From: Klebsiella aerogenes KCTC 2190
GTDB lineage: Bacteria; Pseudomonadota; Gammaproteobacteria; Enterobacterales; Enterobacteriaceae
Direction: 5' to 3'
DNA: 64,000 bases
Assembly: GCF_000215745.1 (NCBI RefSeq)
Contig: NC_015663.1
Coordinates: 3,162,001-3,226,000, forward strand
Shown here: in pieces, positions 58,222 to 64,000 of the stretch
How positions within the stretch are numbered: position 1 is the stretch's first letter
How the letters are laid out: each line of letters opens with the position of its first letter
Made by a program: the position numbers and the translations under genes
Notes under the pieces: model-generated
Database searches by the model: none
What the model was told of the DNA's origin: nothing
Seen by the model: the letters and a program-made list of their open reading frames with translations, nothing else

Positions 58222-59880
58222 ATGCATCTTGAGCGTGTAGAGATCGTCGGATTTCGCGGTATCAACCGTTTATCGTTGATGCTTGAGCAAAACAATGTGC
58301 TAATCGGCGAGAACGCCTGGGGGAAATCCAGTCTGCTGGACGCTCTGACGCTGCTTTTATCGCCTGAGTTTGACCTGTACCATTTCGTGCGCGATGACTT
58401 CTGGTTTCCCCCCGGCGATATTCAGGGGCGGGAGCATCATCTGCATATCATTTTAACCTTCCGCGAAAATGAACCCGGGCGCCATCGCGTACGCCGTTTT
58501 CGCCCCCTTAGCGATTGCTGGGTGCCCTGTGATGACGGCTATCAGCGCATTTTCTATCGCCTTGAGGGTGAGCTGGCTGATGACGGCAGCGTGATGACTC
58601 TGCGTAGTTTTATTAACTGCCAGGGAGAGGCGCTGGAGATGCATGATATCGACGATCTGGCGCGCCACCTGGTGCGCTTAATGCCGGTATTGCGCCTGCG
58701 CGACGCCCGCTTTATGCGCCGAATTCACAACGGAACCGTGCCGCATTCGCCGCAAATTGAGATTACCGCCAGGCAACTGGATTTTCTCTCCCGCGAACTG
58801 GTCAATCATCCGCAAAATCTTACCGATGGACAAATCCGCGAAGGGCTGTCGGCGATGGTGCAACTGCTAGAACATTACTTCGCCGAGCAGAGCAGCGCGC
58901 AAAGCCGCAATCGCCTGATGCGCCGACGTTCTCATGACGAACAACGCAGCTGGCGCTATCTCGATATTATTAACCGAATGATTGATAAACCCGGCGGTCG
59001 CAGTCATCGGGTGATCTTGCTTGGGTTGTTCTCCACTTTATTGCAGGCGAAGGGAACCGTCCGACTCGATCGCGATGCGCGGCCGCTGCTGCTGATTGAG
59101 GACCCGGAAACGCGTCTGCATCCGATCATGCTCTCGGTCGCCTGGCATTTGCTGAATCTGCTGCCACTGCAGCGAGTGACCACGACCAATTCCGGCGAGC
59201 TGTTGTCGTTGACGCCGGTTGAGCAGGTGTGTCGGCTGGTGCGTGAATCGTCCCGCGTCTCGGCGTGGCGGCTCGGTCCCGGCGGGATGAATGCGGAAGA
59301 TAGTCGCCGCATTGCGTTTCACATTCGCTTCAACCGCGCGTCATCGCTGTTTGCCCGTTGCTGGTTACTGGTGGAAGGCGAAACGGAAACCTGGGTTATC
59401 AACGAACTGGCGCGCCAGTGCGGGCATCATTTCGATGCTGAAGGGGTGAAGGTGATTGAATTCGCCCAATCCGGGCTCAAGCCGCTGATAAAATTCGCCC
59501 GCCGGATGGGGATTGAATGGCATGTGTTGGTAGATGGTGATGAGGCCGGTAAGAAGTATGCCGCTACGGTACGTGGGCTGCTCAACAATGATAACGAACT
59601 GGAACGAGTGCACTTAACCATGCTTCCGGCAATGGACATGGAACACTTTATGTATCGTCAGGGGTTCGACGATGTTTACCATCGCGTGGCGCAGATCCCG
59701 GAGAATATGCCGATGAACATGCGCCGGGTAATCACAAAAGCCATACATCGTTCATCGAAACCCGATCTGGCGATAGAGGTCGCAATGGAGGCCGGGCGGC
59801 GGGGAATCGACGCCGTCCCGACGTTACTGAAAAAGATGTTTTCCCGCGTGCTGTGGCTGGCGCGCGGGCGCGCTGATTAG
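58222..59880 (+). CDS. ybjD: YbjD, OLD-family ATPase/TOPRIM nuclease-like protein
   Basis: A 552-residue protein with an N-terminal SMC/RecF-like ATPase (Walker A GENAWGKSS at residues 29-37, Walker B LLLIEDPETRLHP) and a C-terminal TOPRIM domain (LLVEGETETWVI and DGDEAGKKY with its acidic residues). OLD proteins are nucleases in DNA repair or phage defence; the cellular role of YbjD is unknown. GGAGGGG selects the ATG at 58222. Length equals E. coli YbjD. Confidence 0.94.
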   Translation: MHLERVEIVGFRGINRLSLMLEQNNVLIGENAWGKSSLLDALTLLLSPEFDLYHFVRDDFWFPPGDIQGREHHLHIILTFRENEPGRHRVRRFRPLSDCWVPCDDGYQRIFYRLEGELADDGSVMTLRSFINCQGEALEMHDIDDLARHLVRLMPVLRLRDARFMRRIHNGTVPHSPQIEITARQLDFLSRELVNHPQNLTDGQIREGLSAMVQLLEHYFAEQSSAQSRNRLMRRRSHDEQRSWRYLDIINRMIDKPGGRSHRVILLGLFSTLLQAKGTVRLDRDARPLLLIEDPETRLHPIMLSVAWHLLNLLPLQRVTTTNSGELLSLTPVEQVCRLVRESSRVSAWRLGPGGMNAEDSRRIAFHIRFNRASSLFARCWLLVEGETETWVINELARQCGHHFDAEGVKVIEFAQSGLKPLIKFARRMGIEWHVLVDGDEAGKKYAATVRGLLNNDNELERVHLTMLPAMDMEHFMYRQGFDDVYHRVAQIPENMPMNMRRVITKAIHRSSKPDLAIEVAMEAGRRGIDAVPTLLKKMFSRVLWLARGRAD

Positions 59881-60030
59881 GCCAGCGGCGAAAACCGTGC
59901 CATGTTACGCAAGACTCGCCGCAGCCGAACATCAATAAACATTAAGCATTGCTAAAATTCTGGCTTCTGTTCGCCGCTGCTTCCGTTAGAATCATCGTCC
60001 GGGCTGCGGGGAATAGATCAGGAATTTTTT

Positions 60031-61146
60031 ATGACATTGAATGGAAAACGCAGGAAAGTCTGGTGGCTGTTGGCGTTAGTGGTAGTGATAGCGGCCATCT
60101 GGGGATGGCGCATTCTTAACGCGCCGTTGCCGCAGTATCAAACGCTGGTGGCGCGCAAAAGCGATCTGCAGCAGAGCGTTCTGGCGACGGGCAAATTAGA
60201 TGCTCTGCGTAAAGTCGACGTCGGCGCCCAGGTCAGCGGCCAGTTGAAAACGCTGCGCGTCAATATTGGCGATAAAGTGCAGAAAGACCAGCTACTGGGG
60301 GTCATCGACCCGGAGCAGGCGGAAAACCAGATTAAAGAAGTCGACGCGACGCTCATGGAACTGCGCGCGCAGTTGAAACAGGCGCAGGCCGAACGCAAGC
60401 TCGCGCAAGTAACATTAGCGCGCCAGCAGCAGTTGGCGCAGCGTCAGCTGGTTTCTCGCCAGGATCTGGATACCGCCGCCACCGATGTGGCGGTGAAAGA
60501 GGCGCAAATCGGCACCATCGAAGCGCAGATCAAACGCAACCAGGCGACCCTCGACACCGCGAAAACCAACCTCGACTATACGCGTATCCTGGCGCCGATG
60601 TCCGGTGAAGTGACGCAAATCACGACCCTGCAGGGACAGACGGTGATTGCCGCCCAGCAGGCGCCAAACATTCTGACCCTGGCGGACCTCAGTACCATGC
60701 TGGTCAAAGCGCAGGTTTCGGAAGCTGACGTGATCCATCTTAAGCCGGGACAAAAAGCCTGGTTTACGGTACTCGGCGATCCTCTGACTCGTTACGAAGG
60801 TACGCTGAAGGATATTCTGCCGACGCCGGAAAAGGTCAATGATGCCATATTTTATTATGCGCGTTTTGAAGTCCCTAACCCGCAGGGGATCCTGCGTCTT
60901 GAAATGACTGCGCAGGTGCATATCCAGCTAGCGGAAGTGAAAAACGTGATTACTATTCCCCTCAGCGCGCTGGGCGACGCCATCGGCGATAACCGCTATA
61001 ACGTGCGCCTGCTGCGCAACGGGGAAGTGAAAGAGCGTGAAATCGTTATTGGCGCGCGTAACGATACCGATGTGGCGGTGGCGAAAGGGCTGGAAGAGGG
61101 CGATGAGGTCATTATCAGCGAAAGCACGCCCGGAGCGACAAAATGA
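60031..61146 (+). CDS. macA: MacA, periplasmic adaptor of the MacAB-TolC pump
   Basis: A 371-residue membrane-fusion protein: N-terminal anchor helix at about residues 9-26, lipoyl half-motifs, a long coiled-coil hairpin at about 95-165, then beta-barrel and membrane-proximal domains. It links MacB to TolC for export of macrolides and other substrates. K-12 has ybjX between ybjD and macA; it is missing here, leaving 150 bp. Confidence 0.95.
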   Translation: MTLNGKRRKVWWLLALVVVIAAIWGWRILNAPLPQYQTLVARKSDLQQSVLATGKLDALRKVDVGAQVSGQLKTLRVNIGDKVQKDQLLGVIDPEQAENQIKEVDATLMELRAQLKQAQAERKLAQVTLARQQQLAQRQLVSRQDLDTAATDVAVKEAQIGTIEAQIKRNQATLDTAKTNLDYTRILAPMSGEVTQITTLQGQTVIAAQQAPNILTLADLSTMLVKAQVSEADVIHLKPGQKAWFTVLGDPLTRYEGTLKDILPTPEKVNDAIFYYARFEVPNPQGILRLEMTAQVHIQLAEVKNVITIPLSALGDAIGDNRYNVRLLRNGEVKEREIVIGARNDTDVAVAKGLEEGDEVIISESTPGATK

Positions 61147-63089
61147 CGGCGCTGCTTGAACTGCGTGATATTCGCCGCAGTTACCCCTCTGGCGACGGTG
61201 AAGTTGACGTGCTTAAGGGGATCACCCTTAGTATTGCCGCCGGGGAAATGGTGGCGATCGTCGGGGCTTCAGGGTCCGGGAAATCGACGCTGATGAACAT
61301 CCTTGGCTGCCTTGATAAGCCCACCAGCGGCACCTATCAGGTTGCCGGGGTCGATGTGGCGCATCTGAGCGGCGATGAACTGGCCAGGCTGCGCCGCGAG
61401 CACTTCGGCTTTATTTTCCAGCGTTACCATCTGTTATCGCACCTCACGGCGGCGCAAAACGTCGAGGTCCCTGCTATTTATGCCGGCAAAGAGCGCCGGA
61501 TTCGTCTTGAACGGGCGCGAGATTTACTCACCCGATTAGGTCTGGGCGAGCGAGCGGAATACTTCCCGTCGCAGCTCTCCGGCGGCCAGCAGCAGCGCGT
61601 GAGTATCGCGCGCGCCCTGATGAACGGCGGTGAGGTGATCCTCGCCGATGAACCGACCGGGGCGCTGGATAGCCGCTCAGGCGAAGAGGTTATGGCCATC
61701 CTGCATCAGCTAAAGGCGCAGGGGCATACGGTGATTATCGTCACCCACGACCCGCAGGTCGCGGCGCAGGCGGAGAGAATCATCGAGCTGCGCGACGGTG
61801 AAATTGTGCGTAACCCGCCGCCGTCATCGTCGGAGAAAGGCGGCGTGCTTCGCGCCGAAGCCCGTGGGGAACCTTCCGTCTGGCGTCAGTTCAGTAGCGG
61901 TTTTCGCGAGGCGCTGGTGATGGCCTGGCGGGCGATGGCGGCGAATAAAATGCGTACGCTGCTTACTATGCTCGGCATCATTATTGGTATCGCTTCGGTG
62001 GTCTCTATTGTGGTGGTTGGCGATGCGGCGAAACAACTGGTCTTAGCCGATATTCGCGCTATCGGCACCAATACCATCGACGTTTACCCCGGCAAAGATT
62101 TTGGCGATGACGATCCGCGTTATCAGCAGGCGTTAAAATATGATGATCTGCTGGCAATTCAAAAACAGCCGTGGGTGAGCTCTGCGACGCCGGCGGTATC
62201 GAAAAGCCTGCGCCTGCGCGCCAATAATATCGATGTGGCCGCCAGCGCCGAAGGCGTTGGCGCGCAATATTTCAATGTTTACGGTATGACGTTCAGCGAG
62301 GGAAATACGTTCAATGAGCTGCAGCTGAATAGCCGGGCGCAGGTGGTGGTGCTGGATAGCAATGCCCGCCGCCAGCTATTTCCTCACAAGGCGAAAGTGG
62401 TTGGCGAGGTGATTTTGGTCGGTAATATGCCGGCGACGATTGTCGGCGTGGCCGATGAGAAGCAATCGATGTTCGGCAGCAGCAAAATTCTTCGCGTCTG
62501 GCTACCTTACTCCACGATGGCCGGACGGGTGATGGGGCAATCGTGGCTAAACTCGATAACCGTCCGCGTGCAGGAGGGCTACGATAGCGCCACCGCTGAA
62601 CAGCAGCTGGTGCGATTGCTTGAGCTCCGCCATGGCAAAAAAGATGTTTTCACCTGGAATATGGACAGTGTCTTGAAAACGGCGGAAAGGACCACACATA
62701 CTTTACAGCTGTTCCTGACCCTGGTGGCGGTGATCGCGCTGGTCGTCGGCGGAATTGGGGTGATGAATATCATGCTGGTTTCAGTGACGGAACGTACCCG
62801 TGAAATCGGCATCAGAATGGCGGTTGGCGCCCGGGCCAGGGATGTTCTGCAGCAGTTTCTTATTGAAGCGGTGCTGGTTTGTCTGGTGGGCGGCGCCATC
62901 GGCGTGAGTTTATCGTTGATGATTGCGTTCATTTTGCAACTGTTCTTACCCGGTTGGGAAATCGGTTTTTCGCCGCTGGCGCTATTGACCGCATTTTTAT
63001 GTTCGACGTTGACCGGGGTGCTGTTTGGCTGGTTGCCGGCGCGTAATGCCGCGCGATTAGATCCTGTGGATGCGTTGGCACGAGAGTAA
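61143..63089 (+). CDS. macB: MacB, ABC transporter of the MacAB-TolC pump
   Basis: A 648-residue protein with an N-terminal ATPase (Walker [10 protein letters not shown] at 41-49, signature [15 protein letters not shown] near 143, Walker [14 protein letters not shown]), one helix near residue 272, a large periplasmic domain, and three C-terminal helices of the FtsX type. Length equals E. coli MacB. It starts within the macA stop codon (ATGA). Confidence 0.96.
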   Translation: MTALLELRDIRRSYPSGDGEVDVLKGITLSIAAGEMVAIVGASGSGKSTLMNILGCLDKPTSGTYQVAGVDVAHLSGDELARLRREHFGFIFQRYHLLSHLTAAQNVEVPAIYAGKERRIRLERARDLLTRLGLGERAEYFPSQLSGGQQQRVSIARALMNGGEVILADEPTGALDSRSGEEVMAILHQLKAQGHTVIIVTHDPQVAAQAERIIELRDGEIVRNPPPSSSEKGGVLRAEARGEPSVWRQFSSGFREALVMAWRAMAANKMRTLLTMLGIIIGIASVVSIVVVGDAAKQLVLADIRAIGTNTIDVYPGKDFGDDDPRYQQALKYDDLLAIQKQPWVSSATPAVSKSLRLRANNIDVAASAEGVGAQYFNVYGMTFSEGNTFNELQLNSRAQVVVLDSNARRQLFPHKAKVVGEVILVGNMPATIVGVADEKQSMFGSSKILRVWLPYSTMAGRVMGQSWLNSITVRVQEGYDSATAEQQLVRLLELRHGKKDVFTWNMDSVLKTAERTTHTLQLFLTLVAVIALVVGGIGVMNIMLVSVTERTREIGIRMAVGARARDVLQQFLIEAVLVCLVGGAIGVSLSLMIAFILQLFLPGWEIGFSPLALLTAFLCSTLTGVLFGWLPARNAARLDPVDALARE

Positions 63090-63096
63090 GGTGATA

Positions 63097-63125
63097 AAAA
63101 TGCCAGTCAGAAGGACTGGCATTTT
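63097..63125. terminator. Bidirectional terminator between macB and cspD
   Basis: A perfect 12-bp stem AAAATGCCAGTC/GACTGGCATTTT with a 5-nt loop, T-rich on both strands, lies between the convergent genes. Confidence 0.9.
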
Positions 63126-63157
63126 ATTAGCAGGATGTACACAATGAAGCAAAAGAG

Positions 63158-63379
63158 TTATGCAGCCGTTTCTGCTTCCACAGGAACAATCACGCTGGCG
63201 TGATTGCCTTTCGGCCCCTGGTGAACATCAAACCGAACGGATTGCCCGGCTTTTAGCGTTCTGTAACCATCCATCTGGATGGTGGAGTAATGGGCGAAAA
63301 TGTCTTCGCCGCCGCCCTCAGGGCAAATGAAACCGAACCCTTTGGCATTGTTGAACCACTTAACAGTACCCATTTCCAT
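63158..63379 (-). CDS. cspD: CspD, cold-shock-domain DNA replication inhibitor
   Basis: A 73-residue cold-shock-domain protein almost identical to E. coli CspD. RNP1 (KGFGFI) and the RNP2-like DIFAHY motif for single-stranded nucleic acid binding are present. E. coli CspD is made in stationary phase, blocks replication, and is degraded by Lon. The ATG at 63377-63379 is used; a 42-codon upstream extension is only leader sequence. Confidence 0.95.
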   Translation of the reverse strand: MEMGTVKWFNNAKGFGFICPEGGGEDIFAHYSTIQMDGYRTLKAGQSVRFDVHQGPKGNHASVIVPVEAETAA

Positions 63380-63703
63380 ACTTCGACATCCTTCGTAAAT
63401 CTTTATAAGTAAGATGGAATGAACCGGTAGGGAGTCACGAGTTGTACAATTGCTCGCCAACTCTCGCCAGTACAATTTAGAGAAATACGGAAATGCGTCA
63501 AGCAATTGACGAGGGTGGACGGTGAAAAATGCGTCAAAATTTGAAGCAGTTAACGCTATTGCTGGGGAATGTGACAGGCGTCGCGGATGGAAGCAATAGA
63601 TGATAGTTATCTATGATCTATTGTAGATTTGTAACGTGCATAACCTCAGATCATCGACAGGCCGCGGCCTGTTGGCAACAGCAACCGATGACGAACATTG
63701 ACG
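63380..63703. other. Divergent region between cspD and clpS
   Basis: About 320 bp without a supportable gene, the same arrangement as in K-12. It includes the cspD leader and the clpSA promoter. A short palindromic stretch ATAGATGATAGTTATCTATG lies around 63596-63615. Confidence 0.45.
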
Positions 63704-64000
63704 ATGAGTAAGAGAGATTGGCTGGACTTCGATCAACTGGTAGAAGATGAAGTTCGTGATGCGCTTAAACCACCATCTATGTATAAAGTGATATTAGTCA
63801 ATGATGACTACACTCCAATGGAGTTTGTTATTGACGTGTTACAAAAATTCTTTTCTTATGATGTAGAACGTGCAACGCAACTGATGCTCACGGTTCACTA
63901 TGAAGGTAAGGCGATTTGCGGCGTTTTTACCGCCGAAGTTGCGGAAACCAAAGTCGCTATGGTGAACCAGTATGCCAAGGAGAACGAGCATCCATTGCTG
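63704..64000 (+). CDS. clpS: ClpS, adaptor of the ClpAP protease, cut by the window end
   Basis: Ninety-nine codons from the ATG at 63704 reach the window edge; only a few C-terminal residues are missing. ClpS brings N-end-rule substrates to ClpA. The N-degron pocket residues in [11 protein letters not shown] and the [13 protein letters not shown] block match E. coli ClpS. clpA is expected downstream. Confidence 0.95.
   Translation, partial: MSKRDWLDFDQLVEDEVRDALKPPSMYKVILVNDDYTPMEFVIDVLQKFFSYDVERATQLMLTVHYEGKAICGVFTAEVAETKVAMVNQYAKENEHPLL

Overview
The window is chromosomal DNA from an enteric gammaproteobacterium. Gene order and protein sequences follow the Escherichia coli K-12 interval pflF to clpS (ybiW to clpS) almost gene for gene. 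GC-rich coding sequence, an ERIC element, REP-like repeats and several genes absent from K-12 point to the Klebsiella/Raoultella/Enterobacter group; the species cannot be fixed from this sequence. There is no rRNA, tRNA, CRISPR array, prophage or transposase gene. One small RNA gene, rybB, is present.

Layout. 1-4160 (minus): glycyl-radical enzyme pflF (cut by the window edge) with its activase pflE, then moeB-moeA for molybdenum cofactor. 4340-10604 (plus): iaaA-gsiABCD, a peptidase plus glutathione ABC importer operon. 10605-11029: a structured dispersed repeat where K-12 has pdeI-dgcI. 11030-22021: rimO, bssR, yliI, gstB, dacC, deoR, ybjG, mdfA, ybjI-ybjJ and the regulator rcdA. 22014-23877: non-K-12 genes (an atypical SDR and an AT-rich pair of unknown genes). 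23960-29457: rybB, ybjL, ybjM, grxA, ybjC-nfsA-rimK, ybjN. 29788-33963: potFGHI putrescine importer, followed by an ERIC element. 34146-38067: ybjO, rlmC and an extra two-component system. 38130-41911: artJ and artPIQM arginine import. 42138-46894: ybjP, then three genes absent from this place in K-12 (FadL-like porin, YahO-like protein, diguanylate cyclase), then amiD. 46940-52839: ybjS, ybjT, ltaE, poxB and a DoxX-family gene. 52846-53335: a repeat mosaic. 53337-64000: hcp-hcr, lysO, aqpZ, ybjD, macAB, cspD and the start of clpS.

How the genes work together. Several are envelope or transport systems: glutathione (gsi), putrescine (pot), arginine (art), lysine export (lysO), water (aqpZ), MdfA and MacAB efflux, and DacC, YbjG and AmiD in peptidoglycan metabolism. 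Others serve anaerobic and nitrosative life: pflEF, moeAB and hcp-hcr, the first and last with recognisable FNR-like boxes.

The observations most worth following are: a dispersed repeat whose two copies conserve hairpins with a compensatory base-pair change; a compact promoter in front of pflE with an FNR box, an inverted repeat and a -10 in register; a near-perfect operator-like palindrome between ybjJ and rcdA; and an AT-rich two-gene cassette of unknown function beside rybB. No clearly novel defence or mobile system was found.
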